From Vescimonas cirricatena (GTDB lineage: Bacteria; Bacillota; Clostridia; Oscillospirales; Oscillospiraceae), in the NCBI RefSeq assembly GCF_020687045.1, contig NZ_JAJEPW010000008.1, positions 1-64,000 on the forward strand: a stretch of 64,000 bases of DNA, written 5' to 3'. This document shows positions 1 through 8,000 of this stretch, one piece after another; within the stretch, counting starts at the first letter, position 1, and every line of letters begins with the position of its first letter. The notes under the pieces were generated by a model. That model made no database searches and was not told the origin of the DNA. It saw only the letters and a list, made by a program, of their open reading frames with translations. The translations under genes were made by a program, and so were the position numbers.

Positions 1-123
1 ACGCGGCGGCTGAACGAGCTGAATGTGCTGCTGAATCTTAACGAGCAGGATCGCCCCGTCATGGCGGATGAGCCGGACGAAGGCGACCGGATCCGACCAA
101 AAAACGCAGAACGGGAGCGATAA
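1..123 (+). CDS. C-terminal end of a large mobile-element protein (SNF2/methylase-like), partial
   Basis: An open frame enters from the left edge and stops at TAA 121-123, giving 40 residues rich in Glu, Arg and Asp. The segment RLNELNVLLNLNEQDRP resembles the tail of the very large SNF2-helicase/N6-adenine-methylase proteins that end many integrative elements of gut Clostridia. That family name is inferred from memory of such tails; too little is present to show a domain. It converges on the leftward regulator gene across a shared terminator. Confidence 0.45.
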   Translation, partial: TRRLNELNVLLNLNEQDRPVMADEPDEGDRIRPKNAERER

Positions 124-151
124 TTTGCACCTTTGCGCAACCTCAAAAAGC

Positions 152-179
152 AAGCCTGCGGAGCGAGTTCCGCAGGCTT
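152..179. terminator. Bidirectional terminator between convergent genes
   Basis: An 11-bp perfect stem (152-162 with 169-179) closes a 6-nt loop. On the minus strand it is followed by a T-rich run, so it best ends the leftward riboflavin operon. It may also stop the rightward gene ending at 123. Confidence 0.75.
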
Positions 180-213
180 TGCTCTTGCTTCGATTTGTTT
201 TGAGGGGATCACT

Positions 214-624
214 TCAGGCAGTGACGGAGACCGCTGAGAACACGTACCCGCCCCGGACCGTGCGGATATAGGTCTGGCTGCCGCCCATCTTCCGACGGAG
301 ATTGGAGACGGTATTCGCCACGACCTTCAGGGTGTCCGCGCTGTCCCGGCCCCACACGGCGGAAAACAGGTCCTCCTTGGAAAGCGTGACTCCCGGATTG
401 CTGGCGAGAAGCAGCAGCATATTGAACTCGATCCGGGTCAGCGCCAGCGCGGTTCCGTTTTGAAACGCCTGCTGGGATCGTCCGTCAATGGTTAGTTCCG
501 GGAAGGTAAGCGTGTGCCGGGAACTGAGGGAGACCCGCTCTGCGGCGATGTCCTCCCGCCGCAGAAGGGCCAGGATCTTTTCCTCCAGATCCCCCTCGGC
601 CCCGTTTGCTTGAATGATGATCAT
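214..624 (-). CDS. Stand-alone winged-helix (OmpR/PhoB C-terminal type) DNA-binding protein
   Basis: A protein of 136 residues whose second half is a trans_reg_C winged helix: ALTRIEFNMLLLLASNPG, the KEDLFSAVWG helix and the closing YIRTVRGGYVF hairpin. No receiver domain precedes it; the first 45 residues are a short unrelated lead. The start at 624 is chosen because it lies just after the ribH stop and gives a compact protein; an upstream in-frame Met at 696 would overlap ribH. It is the last gene of the leftward riboflavin operon, so it may sense or control something linked to flavin supply. That role is inferred from position only. Confidence 0.7.
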   Translation of the reverse strand: MIIIQANGAEGDLEEKILALLRREDIAAERVSLSSRHTLTFPELTIDGRSQQAFQNGTALALTRIEFNMLLLLASNPGVTLSKEDLFSAVWGRDSADTLKVVANTVSNLRRKMGGSQTYIRTVRGGYVFSAVSVTA

Positions 625-638
625 AGTGTGTCTGTGTG

Positions 639-1109
639 TTACTCCGTGTCCAGTTCGTGGAGCAAGTTGACCATCTCGATAGCGCTGACTGCACAATCGT
701 AGCCCTTGTTGCCTGCCTTGGTGCCGGCCCGTTCGATGGCCTGCTCGATATTCTCCGTGGTCAATACTCCAAAGAGAACGGGTACGCCGCTTTCCAGAGA
801 CACGGCGGCGATCCCCTTGGAGACCTCGTTGCAGACGTAGTCATAATGGCTGGTGGAACCGCGGATCACCGCGCCGAGGCAGATGACGGCGTCATACCTG
901 CCGCTCTTTGCCATCTTGGACGCCACCAGCGGGATCTCAAAGGCTCCGGGAACCCACGCCACATGAACGTCATCCTCCCGAACCTCGTGGCGCAGCAGGC
1001 CGTCCAGCGCACCGCTGAGGAGCTTGGAGGTAATGAATTCGTTGAACCGGGCGGCTACGATGCCCACCTTGATGCTTTTGGAGACCAGCTTTCCCTCGAA
1101 GGTTTTCAT
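639..1109 (-). CDS. ribH: 6,7-dimethyl-8-ribityllumazine synthase
   Basis: Condenses 5-amino-6-ribitylamino-uracil with 3,4-dihydroxy-2-butanone 4-phosphate in the cytoplasm, the penultimate riboflavin step. At 156 residues it has the normal family length, and family signatures run throughout: ARFNEFITSKLL at the N-terminus, VAWVPGAFEIP, GAVIRGSTSHYDYV carrying the catalytic His, and TTENIEQAIERAGTKAGNKG. It is fourth in the rib operon, 21 bp after ribBA. Nothing looks degenerate. Confidence 0.98.
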   Translation of the reverse strand: MKTFEGKLVSKSIKVGIVAARFNEFITSKLLSGALDGLLRHEVREDDVHVAWVPGAFEIPLVASKMAKSGRYDAVICLGAVIRGSTSHYDYVCNEVSKGIAAVSLESGVPVLFGVLTTENIEQAIERAGTKAGNKGYDCAVSAIEMVNLLHELDTE

Positions 1110-1130
1110 AACTAAGTACCTCTTTCTTTG

Positions 1131-2327
1131 TTAATATTCCAAAATGTGTCCCATTCGTGCCTGCTTGGTTTTCAGGTAGAACAAATCATGTGCCGTTGCC
1201 GCCATCTGGATCGGAACCCGTTCGGAGATTTCCAGGCCGAACTCGGAGAGCTGATACACCTTGTCCGGATTGTTGGTCAACAGGCGCAGGCTCTTGACGC
1301 CAAGCTCCCGCAGGATCTGCGCGCCGAGGAAATACTCCCGCTCGTCTCCGTGGAAGCCCAGAGCCAGATTGGCCTCCAGCGTGTCCATGCCCTGCTCCTG
1401 CAATTCATAGGCCCGCAGCTTGTTGATGAGGCCGATGCCCCGGCCCTCCTGCCGCATATAGAGCAGGATGCCCCGGCCCTCGTTTTCAATCTGGGTCATG
1501 GCGGCGGCCAGCTGCTGTCCGCAGTCACAGCGGAGAGAGCCGAAGGTGTCTCCGGTCAGACATTCGGAGTGGACGCGGCAGAGGATGTCCTTCCCGTCAC
1601 CGATGTCGCCCTTCACCAGCGCGACATGGTGCTCACCATTCAGACGGCTCACAAAGCCGTAGGCTTTGAAATCGCCGTATTTCGTGGGCATATTCACCGC
1701 CGTGACCTGATCCACCAGCTTTTCGTGGCACTTGCGGTACGCCTGCAAGTCCCGGATGGTGATGAACTTGATACCGAACCGCTCCGCCAGCGTCATCAGC
1801 TCAGCAGTGCGCATCATGGTGCCGTCCTCCCGCATGATCTCGCAGCACAGGCCACATTCCTTCAGTCCCGCCAGACGGCACAGGTCAACGGTGGCCTCCG
1901 TATGACCCTCCCGCTCCAGCACGCCGTTTTTCTTCGACAGAAGCGGGAACATATGGCCCGGTCGGCGGAAATCCTCCGCCCTCGCGCCCTCCTCCACGCA
2001 GGCCATCGCCGTCACGGAGCGCTCGGCGGCGGAGATGCCCGTGGAGGTGGATATGTGGTCGATGGACACCGTGAAGGCCGTTTCGTGGTTGTCGGTGTTG
2101 TTCTGCACCATCTGGGGGAATTGCAGCTTGCGGACAAAGGCCTCCGACATGGGCATACAGATCAGGCCCTTGCCGTGGGTGGCCATGAAGTTGATGTTCT
2201 CCGTGGTGGCAAACTCGGCGGCGCAGATGAAATCGCCCTCGTTTTCACGGTCAGGGTCGTCTGTGACCAGAATGATCTTCCCCTGTCTCAGATCTTCCAG
2301 TGCCTCGGGAATGGTATTGAAATTCAT
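1131..2327 (-). CDS. ribBA: Bifunctional DHBP synthase / GTP cyclohydrolase II
   Basis: Supplies both precursors of lumazine: 3,4-dihydroxy-2-butanone 4-phosphate from ribulose 5-phosphate, and the pyrimidine precursor from GTP. Residues 1-200 are the RibB domain (DDPDRENEGDF acidic metal site, ATHGKGLICMP, the RPGHMFPL loop). Residues 205-398 are the RibA domain with the zinc cysteines in SECLTGDTFGSLRCDCG and the nucleotide-binding RQEGRGIGL. Length (398) is standard for the fused enzyme. It lies between ribE and ribH. Confidence 0.98.
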   Translation of the reverse strand: MNFNTIPEALEDLRQGKIILVTDDPDRENEGDFICAAEFATTENINFMATHGKGLICMPMSEAFVRKLQFPQMVQNNTDNHETAFTVSIDHISTSTGISAAERSVTAMACVEEGARAEDFRRPGHMFPLLSKKNGVLEREGHTEATVDLCRLAGLKECGLCCEIMREDGTMMRTAELMTLAERFGIKFITIRDLQAYRKCHEKLVDQVTAVNMPTKYGDFKAYGFVSRLNGEHHVALVKGDIGDGKDILCRVHSECLTGDTFGSLRCDCGQQLAAAMTQIENEGRGILLYMRQEGRGIGLINKLRAYELQEQGMDTLEANLALGFHGDEREYFLGAQILRELGVKSLRLLTNNPDKVYQLSEFGLEISERVPIQMAATAHDLFYLKTKQARMGHILEY

Positions 2328-2342
2328 AGTAAAAACTCCTTG

Positions 2343-3002
2343 TTAAAAGCCGCAGCGCAGCAGCATTTCTTTTGTGAGGGTGCTTTCGTTCGTTGTGGTA
2401 TGCGGTTTCGGTTCTTCCGGACGCAGCAGCTTTTCAATGTACTTGCCCACCACGTCGGTCTCCAGATTCACAGGGTCGCCTCGGCGGCGCTGGTTTAGAT
2501 TGGTCTGGGCCACCGTATGAGGGATGGTGGACACGGAAAAGCCCTCGCCGTCCACGGCGGCCACTGTCAGGCTGATGCCGTCGATGGTGATGGAGCCTTT
2601 TTCCACCACATAGCGCAATATCTCCGGCCCCGCGAGGACGGTGTACCAGACGGCGGTATCGTCTTTTCGGATGTTGGCAATGTGTCCCACGCCGTCCACA
2701 TGGCCCGCCACGATATGCCCGCCGAAACGGCCGTTGGCAGGCATGGCCCGCTCCAGATTGACCACGCTCCCCGCCGTGAGTCCCGCAAGGGACGAGCGGT
2801 TCAGCGTCTCGTGCATCACGTCCGCCGAAAAGCCATCGGGAAAAAGCCGGGTCACTGTCAGGCAGATGCCGTTCACAGCGATGCTGTCTCCGATCCGGGT
2901 CTCCTCTAAAACAGTTTTCGCATGGATCGTCAGGACGGCGGAGTGCTGCCCGCGCTTGATGTTCTTGATCGCTCCGACTTCTTCTACGATTCCTGTGAAC
3001 AC
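2343..3002 (-). CDS. ribE: Riboflavin synthase, alpha chain
   Basis: Dismutates two lumazine molecules to riboflavin. The 219-residue protein has two lumazine-binding repeats, the first starting FTGIVEEVGAI and the second around GHIVAGHVDGVGH. The start is a GTG at 3002, preceded by a GAGGTGG ribosome site. A longer frame extends upstream but only reads through ribD in another frame. The start lies 19 nt inside the end of ribD, which suggests translational coupling. Confidence 0.96.
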   Translation of the reverse strand: MFTGIVEEVGAIKNIKRGQHSAVLTIHAKTVLEETRIGDSIAVNGICLTVTRLFPDGFSADVMHETLNRSSLAGLTAGSVVNLERAMPANGRFGGHIVAGHVDGVGHIANIRKDDTAVWYTVLAGPEILRYVVEKGSITIDGISLTVAAVDGEGFSVSTIPHTVAQTNLNQRRRGDPVNLETDVVGKYIEKLLRPEEPKPHTTTNESTLTKEMLLRCGF

Positions 3003-4090
3003 GGATATTCCACCTCGCTTTCTATCAGAAGATCCTCGCCCAGCCGTTCCAAACGGCTGTTTTTCAATCGGAAGGCATTGGTCGGAGCGGGGACGCCCAC
3101 GCCCTCCACGGGGGTTTTCGCATCCCTTCCGCCGAATAGCTTTGGGGCGATATATGCCTGCACCTGCTGCACGATGCCGCATTCCAGCGCGGCCCAGTTC
3201 AGCGTTCCACCGCCCTCCAGCAGGATGCTGTCGATCTGTTCCCGCCCCAGCCGCTCCATGAGCTGCCGGAGATCTACATGGCCGTTTTCCTCATTCAGGC
3301 AGAGCACCTGGCACCCGGCCATCCGGTAAACCGCCTGTCTTTCTGGGTCGGTGCAGCAGGTGGCGAGGATGGTCGGGATCTGGTCTGCGGTAGTGACCAC
3401 CTGCGCCTGCGGCGGCGTCCGCAGATGGGTGTCGCAGATGATGCGAACGGGGTTTCGCCCGTTCTCCATACGGCAGGTCAGGAGGGGATCATCCGCCAAA
3501 ACGGTACCCACGCCTACCATGATGCCCCGGAACCGGTGGCGCTGCTGCTGGACATGGCGCCGGGCCGTTTCACCTGTGACCCATTTGGATGCACCCGTAT
3601 AGGCCGCGATCTTGCCATCCATCGTCATGGCGTATTTCATGGAAACGAAGGGCCGCCCGGTGGTGATGTAGTGGAAGAAGATCTTGTTCAGTGCGTCACA
3701 TTCCTGGCGCAGAACGTTTTTCGTCACCTCCACGCCGTGAGACCGCAGGATCGCCACGCCCTTTCCCGCCACCAGCGGATTTGGGTCGGCGGAGCCGATC
3801 ACCACCCGGCGGATGCCGGATGCCAGGATCGCATCCACGCAGGGCGGCTGCTTTCCGTGGTGGCAGCAAGGCTCCAGCGTCACATACATGGTGGCTCCGG
3901 CGGGGTCGGCGGTGCAGGATGCCAGCGCGTTCCGCTCCGCGTGGGGTTCACCGTACCGCTCATGCCAGCCCTGTCCGATAACTGCGCCGTCCTTTACGAT
4001 CACGGCGCCCACCATGGGATTGGGCGCCGTCCAACCCCGGCCCTGTTCCGCCAGCGCCAAGGCCAGACGCATATATTCTGCATCGTTCAT
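2984..4090 (-). CDS. ribD: Diaminohydroxyphosphoribosylaminopyrimidine deaminase / reductase
   Basis: Carries out the deamination and reduction that follow GTP cyclohydrolase II. The N-terminal deaminase domain has the zinc motifs HAERNAL and EPCCHHGKQPPC. The C-terminal reductase domain has MKYAMTMDGKIA, a VGVGTVLADDPLLTCR segment and LLEGGGTLNWAAL. The ATG at 4090 gives 368 residues and sits after a GGAGG site that directly follows the riboswitch terminator. It is the first gene of the operon. Confidence 0.97.
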   Translation of the reverse strand: MNDAEYMRLALALAEQGRGWTAPNPMVGAVIVKDGAVIGQGWHERYGEPHAERNALASCTADPAGATMYVTLEPCCHHGKQPPCVDAILASGIRRVVIGSADPNPLVAGKGVAILRSHGVEVTKNVLRQECDALNKIFFHYITTGRPFVSMKYAMTMDGKIAAYTGASKWVTGETARRHVQQQRHRFRGIMVGVGTVLADDPLLTCRMENGRNPVRIICDTHLRTPPQAQVVTTADQIPTILATCCTDPERQAVYRMAGCQVLCLNEENGHVDLRQLMERLGREQIDSILLEGGGTLNWAALECGIVQQVQAYIAPKLFGGRDAKTPVEGVGVPAPTNAFRLKNSRLERLGEDLLIESEVEYPCSQES

Positions 4091-4111
4091 ACCGTTACCT
4101 CCAAAAGAAAA

Positions 4112-4136
4112 AGCCCTGAACGAATCGTTCAGGGCA
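4112..4136 (-). terminator. Riboswitch-controlled attenuator before ribD
   Basis: A near-perfect palindrome at 4113-4135 (GCCCTGAACG stem) is followed on the minus strand by CTTTTTCTTTTG and then the ribD ribosome site. It is the expected expression platform of the FMN riboswitch: with ligand bound, transcription should stop here. Confidence 0.85.
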
Positions 4137-4240
4137 AGGTAGAAAGACACAAGTATCCTTGTGTAAAAGCAAAGCTCCGGAATGTAAACACATCCCAGAG
4201 CAACTTCCATAGACGCAAAGCAGTCCCCCTGCGTTGTCAT

Positions 4241-4350
4241 CTTCTTTCATCCAGACTATACTGTCGGCTTCGGAGTTTCACCGAATCATGCCTTGCGGCT
4301 CGTGGGCTGTACCACCGGTAGGGAATCACACCCTGCCCTGAAGACTTTCT
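4241..4350 (-). promoter_or_regulatory. FMN riboswitch (RFN element)
   Basis: Read on the minus strand this holds the conserved RFN blocks in order: the GGGCAGGGTG entry, ATTCCCTACCGGTGGTA, CCCACGAGC, GGTGAAACTCCGAAGCCGAC and the closing AGTCTGGATGAAAGA. These blocks define the FMN aptamer that represses riboflavin genes when FMN is abundant. It sits about 150 nt upstream of ribD and is followed by a terminator hairpin. Confidence 0.97.
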
Positions 4351-4366
4351 ATTCAATTACGATGGA

Positions 4367-4395
4367 AGTATAGCACGGCGACAGGTGGATTGCAA
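4367..4395 (-). promoter_or_regulatory. Promoter of the rib operon
   Basis: On the minus strand TTGCAA (4395-4390) and TATACT (4372-4367) are separated by 17 nt. Transcription would begin close to the 5' end of the FMN aptamer. Confidence 0.7.
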
Positions 4396-4624
4396 GACCA
4401 TTTTGCAAACCGGGACAAAACCGGGACGGTCAGACTTTCTGGGCGGGAGGTTCTCATGGTGGGATGGCTGGTATACCTTGGCAAACGGGAATTTCCCGTT
4501 GACCCACGCCGTGACCCACGAACAGAAAAACCGGGGCGGAAACAGTGGAACAGAGCGTATCTACGGGTATGGAAATCCCGCGGCAAACCCGCTTAACACC
4601 ACTGAAAGCCCACGGAAGGCGTCC
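4396..4624. other. Non-coding junction between rib promoter and rloB stump
   Basis: About 230 bases without a convincing gene on either strand. The rloB reading frame loses its family character exactly at 4625, so this segment probably entered by recombination or is the far side of a deletion. Small repeats such as ACCGGGACA occur at its left edge. I see no recognisable protein fragment in it. Confidence 0.4.
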
Positions 4625-4795
4625 CTATCGAATCTTAGAAGAAATCGGCACAATGTCTACCAGGCAGTTACGAGAACGGAAATGCTTAAAATACTTGGTT
4701 TCCGTTTCCTTGCCCTCGCAGATGATATAAATGATAGGTCTACGCTTACGGCGACTGCCTTTATTGGGGTCGTATTCCTTTCTCATTCCTGCCAT
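4625..4795 (-). pseudogene. Truncated RloB-like protein
   Basis: The ATG at 4795 overlaps the end of the RloA-like gene and opens 56 residues, including RRPIIYIICEGKETETKYF and VDIVPISSK. These match the N-terminal Toprim-like start of the RloB family, which is normally around 200 residues. A TAG at 4625-4627 ends it after the first beta-alpha unit, and the sequence beyond shows no RloB continuation in any frame. I read it as a gene cut by recombination rather than a small protein. Confidence 0.7.
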
Positions 4796-5961
4796 AAGCC
4801 GTCACCTCCGATAAACGGAATCGCACCAAAGCGTCCTTGCAAATACCCCTTGCGGATGTTCTCACCCTTTCTCGGAGAGAAGGACGCCAGCGAATACAAC
4901 TCAGTCGCACAGGACTTCTCATCCTTTTCCGCAAACCATATCTGATCTCTGCGGAAGAAGGTAAGATCAAGCAGCATAGCATCATGCGTCGTAAACAGAA
5001 GCTGTGCTCCCTCTGTGTTGATCGTATTGTCCTGAACCATCTCGATCAGCCGCTTTGTCAGGAGCGGATGCAGACTGTCCTCGATCTCGTCAACGACAAG
5101 CAGTGCGCCGTTCTCCAGCGCTTGCAGCCAGCCGCCGATACGAGAGAAAAATCGTTGTGTTCCGGACGACTCCTGATCCATAAGGAGCTGAAAGTGTTCC
5201 ACACTGCCATCCGCACCGATGACTCGGTGCGTGGTTGTAATTACCGGGGCCTTGCCGGAGATGTTCTTGACGGTCACATCGGAAATACCGAGGTCTGCAA
5301 GCAACAGTTCCTTCAGGATACGAGCCTTCTTCTCATCGCCGCTGACGATCTGCGCGACCGTTTCCGAAGTAGCCGGTGCTTCCTCCATCAAGAATGTCAG
5401 CTTTTCCAAGAACCACTTGTAGGCGTTTTCCGTTTGCGGCAAGTTCCAGTCATTTGAGGAAACAAGATACAGCTTATTATCCGGCGTGCGGTTACTGAGT
5501 GTGATTTGCTCATTAACATTCTCACGGAATTCGTATGCGCCGTTTTCTCTTGAGAAAATCAGTGCCTCGCGCCCGTTCGGCCAATGGTATAGATACTCCG
5601 TATAGATCTTCTTGGCATCAAAAGAAAAGCCGTAAGCATACCGAACACCTTGATAAATGAACACGACCTCAAAGGATGTAGGCACTGTGGTGTCACCAAA
5701 CGGTTCCCATGGCAATTTTTGTCCCTTGGATATTTTGGCCGCTTCTCCGACGACCATATCCTTCATCGTCATCAGTGCGTGCAGCACATTACTCTTGCCG
5801 GCGGCATTCGCTCCGTAAATAGCAATAGCCGGTAAAAGTGCTCTCTTTTCGTCCGGGTGCAGCAGATAAGACTCCAAAGACTTATCCTTTGAAGCGGCAA
5901 AACTGATCACCGCGCTATCCTTGATAGACCGGTGGTTTTCAATCGAAAACTGTATAAGCAT
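4783..5961 (-). CDS. RloA/AbiL-like AAA ATPase
   Basis: A 392-residue ABC/SMC-type ATPase of the AAA_15/AAA_21 class. It opens with LIQFSIENHRSIKDSAVISF, followed by Walker A (YGANAAGKSN, about residues 50-60), an insert domain, Walker B with catalytic acidic residues (ALLVVDEIEDSLHP) and the H-loop LLFTTHDAMLLDL. The start at 5961 has a GGAGG site; an upstream Met at 5997 lacks one. Members paired with RloB occur in mobile islands and phage-defence loci, with RloA as the energy-using partner. Here the partner is truncated, so activity as a two-gene system is doubtful. Confidence 0.85.
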   Translation of the reverse strand: MLIQFSIENHRSIKDSAVISFAASKDKSLESYLLHPDEKRALLPAIAIYGANAAGKSNVLHALMTMKDMVVGEAAKISKGQKLPWEPFGDTTVPTSFEVVFIYQGVRYAYGFSFDAKKIYTEYLYHWPNGREALIFSRENGAYEFRENVNEQITLSNRTPDNKLYLVSSNDWNLPQTENAYKWFLEKLTFLMEEAPATSETVAQIVSGDEKKARILKELLLADLGISDVTVKNISGKAPVITTTHRVIGADGSVEHFQLLMDQESSGTQRFFSRIGGWLQALENGALLVVDEIEDSLHPLLTKRLIEMVQDNTINTEGAQLLFTTHDAMLLDLTFFRRDQIWFAEKDEKSCATELYSLASFSPRKGENIRKGYLQGRFGAIPFIGGDGLWQE

Positions 5962-6337
5962 AAGCGGATACCTCCATCCACAGTATAGTTTCTCCATTCT
6001 TCGCCTATATTATAGCAGTTAAAATCGTCTGTGTCAATATTTATATCTTGTTTTTGCAGAAATAATGCAAAATCAGATGATAAAATTATTCAAGCGGAAG
6101 CGGATATAATTTAGCCATAGGAAAATTGATGGGAAAAATATCTGATAATGGATCGGCTCCTCTGCGCCCTTGCCATATACTATAAACGAGATTATCATAA
6201 GTTAATTTATCATATGAGGACACCACAACCGAATAACCCTGATCTGCATAGAGTATGCAGATCCCATACATAGCCGGACGGCTTTCACCGATGTGAAGCC
6301 TGTCCGGCTTATTCTATTTCAAGGAGTTGATGAACCG
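5962..6337. other. AT-rich intergenic region with two hairpins
   Basis: This separates the leftward ATPase from the rightward transfer module and is much poorer in GC than either side. A leftward frame of 61 codons (6086-6271) has no recognisable family and may be a remnant. A 9-bp stem lies at 6241-6263. A longer nested hairpin at 6272-6309 ends in a T-rich stretch and could stop transcription entering from the left. Confidence 0.5.
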
Positions 6338-7309
6338 ATGGGCTATGTTACAAGAGAGATGATCGACCGGGCAAAGAAAATGGACTTGCTGACCTACCTC
6401 CAGACTTATGAGCCGCAGGAGCTGGTGCATTTCGGCGGCAACACTTACTGCACCCGTGAGCATGACAGCCTTAAAATCTCCAATGGAAAGTGGTGCTGGT
6501 TCTCACGCGGGATCGGCGGAAAAACAGCGCTGGATTACCTGATTAAGGTCAAAGAGCTCCCTTTTACCGAGGCGGTAGAGCGGATCGTGGGACGGGCGGC
6601 GGAAAGACCGTCCGTTTTTCATGCCCGCGCTCAGCCGGAGAAGCCGAAAACGCTGCTCTTGCCGCCCAAAAGTAACAGCAATACCCGCGTTATTGCCTAT
6701 CTGAAAAGCCGCGGCATTGACGGTGGATTGATCGAGCAGTGTATCCGTTCCGGCCAGCTGTATGAAAGCCTCCCCTACCATAATGCCGTATTCGTCGGCA
6801 TGGATAGGAACGGAACGCCGCGCTATGCGTGCCTGCGAGGCATCGGAACGGATTTTAAGGGCGAGGCGACCGGCAGCGACAAGAGATTTTCCTTTGCCCT
6901 CCCGGCTACGGGCGAAAGTCGGATGCTCTGCGTATTCGAGTCGGCCATCGACCTGTTATCCTATGCCACCATGGCGCAGGCTGGCGGGCTGTCGTGGCGG
7001 TCACAGCATTTGTTATCCCTGGCCGGAGTCTATAAGCCGCAAAAGGAAACACAGGAGCACCGTCTGCCGTTGGCACTGACACAGTATCTGAAAGACCATG
7101 CGGAGATCAAAACCATTTGCCTGTGCCTGGATAATGACATGACCGGACGCAGCGCCACCGAGACGATCCGACAGCAGTTGGCCGAGCGTTATAAAGTGGC
7201 AAGTGCCTTCCCCCGGCAAGGCAAGGATTATAACGATTGGCTTTGTATACGGATGGGATTGCAACCGGCGAAAGAAAATCCGATGACGGAAAGGAGCTTT
7301 GCACGATGA
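6338..7309 (+). CDS. DUF3991/Toprim-domain (primase-like) protein of the transfer module
   Basis: A protein of 323 residues. The N-terminal part (about 1-90) has the zinc-finger-like DUF3991 pattern with NTYCTREHDS and WCWFSRGIGG, as in CHC2-type primase domains. The C-terminal half holds a Toprim fold with FESAIDLLSYATM and the metal-binding ICLCLDNDMTGR. Proteins of this type prime or process plasmid and integrative-element DNA. The ATG at 6338 is chosen for its AAGGAG site. The stop overlaps the next start (ATGA). Confidence 0.85.
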   Translation: MGYVTREMIDRAKKMDLLTYLQTYEPQELVHFGGNTYCTREHDSLKISNGKWCWFSRGIGGKTALDYLIKVKELPFTEAVERIVGRAAERPSVFHARAQPEKPKTLLLPPKSNSNTRVIAYLKSRGIDGGLIEQCIRSGQLYESLPYHNAVFVGMDRNGTPRYACLRGIGTDFKGEATGSDKRFSFALPATGESRMLCVFESAIDLLSYATMAQAGGLSWRSQHLLSLAGVYKPQKETQEHRLPLALTQYLKDHAEIKTICLCLDNDMTGRSATETIRQQLAERYKVASAFPRQGKDYNDWLCIRMGLQPAKENPMTERSFAR

Positions 7310-7836
7310 GCGAATACAGGGTCATCATTACCGAAACATTGAAACGGGCCGTTACGGTGGAAGCCGAAAGTCGCGAAGAAGCCGAAGAAGCGGTGCGCCG
7401 TCAGTATCAAAACAGCGAGCACATTCTTGTGGCCGAGGATTTTGACGGTGTGTCTTTTTCGGCGCAGTATCCCAAACAGCAGGTCGAATTACCCTATGGG
7501 AAAATGAAAGAGCTGTTTCGTAAAGCCGAGCGTGCCGGCACTCATGTATGCGGCTATATCACCTTTATGCAGGACTGTTTTACCGTACAATACAGCGAAC
7601 GCTCCCGCACCTACGCCGTGTCCAGCGGCAATAAAGCGTTTCAGCCGAACATGGGTGGATATTCCGTCTATGGAAGCTGTCTGGACGGAACGGATCCCTG
7701 TGTCCGGCTGGAGCAGTATATGGCGGTCGAACGCGGTGGTGAAAAGGGCTGGAGCGTAGAGCGCTGTTATATGCTCCGTGAGGACTATGACCGTGTGATG
7801 GCGCTTCCGGAGCGCGGACGGGATCGGGAGCGATGA
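7306..7836 (+). CDS. DpnD/PcfM-like conjugation-module protein
   Basis: A protein of 176 residues. The first 50 (MSEYRVIITETLKRAVTVEA, then EESREEAEEAVRR-like Glu/Arg pattern) match the DpnD/PcfM C-terminal-type domain found in enterococcal pCF10 and many integrative elements. The remaining 120 residues are a conserved companion domain of unknown function. Its start overlaps the Toprim gene stop, so the two are translationally coupled. The biochemical role is unknown. Confidence 0.7.
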   Translation: MSEYRVIITETLKRAVTVEAESREEAEEAVRRQYQNSEHILVAEDFDGVSFSAQYPKQQVELPYGKMKELFRKAERAGTHVCGYITFMQDCFTVQYSERSRTYAVSSGNKAFQPNMGGYSVYGSCLDGTDPCVRLEQYMAVERGGEKGWSVERCYMLREDYDRVMALPERGRDRER

Positions 7837-7894
7837 TCGTTTGTCGGCAGGTCGGCTCCGACGCACGACCGCAGGGAGCGTGAGAATGTGCTAT

Positions 7895-7965
7895 ACCAGC
7901 AAGCAACGCCTTTTGGGGACAAAAGGCAGCTTGACAGGGGCATCCCCCTGTAACCCCTGCGCCGC
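7895..7965 (+). other. Candidate origin of transfer (oriT)
   Basis: Two perfect inverted repeats lie side by side just upstream of mobC: an 8-bp stem with 4-nt loop (GCCTTTTG 7908-7915, CAAAAGGC 7920-7927) and a 7-bp stem with 4-nt loop (ACAGGGG 7934-7940, CCCCTGT 7945-7951). No gene covers 7837-8000. Paired small hairpins immediately before a MobC/relaxase pair are the usual layout of MOBP-type origins. The exact nick site cannot be read from this. Confidence 0.55.
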
Positions 7966-8000
7966 CGAGCGCGGCAATATTGCTATATGGAGGAATGAAC

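Noticed and set aside
1128..2498. 456-codon open frame on the plus strand
   Set aside because: It is the antisense shadow of ribBA and ribE. The minus-strand products are unmistakable enzymes, and the plus frame has no family features.
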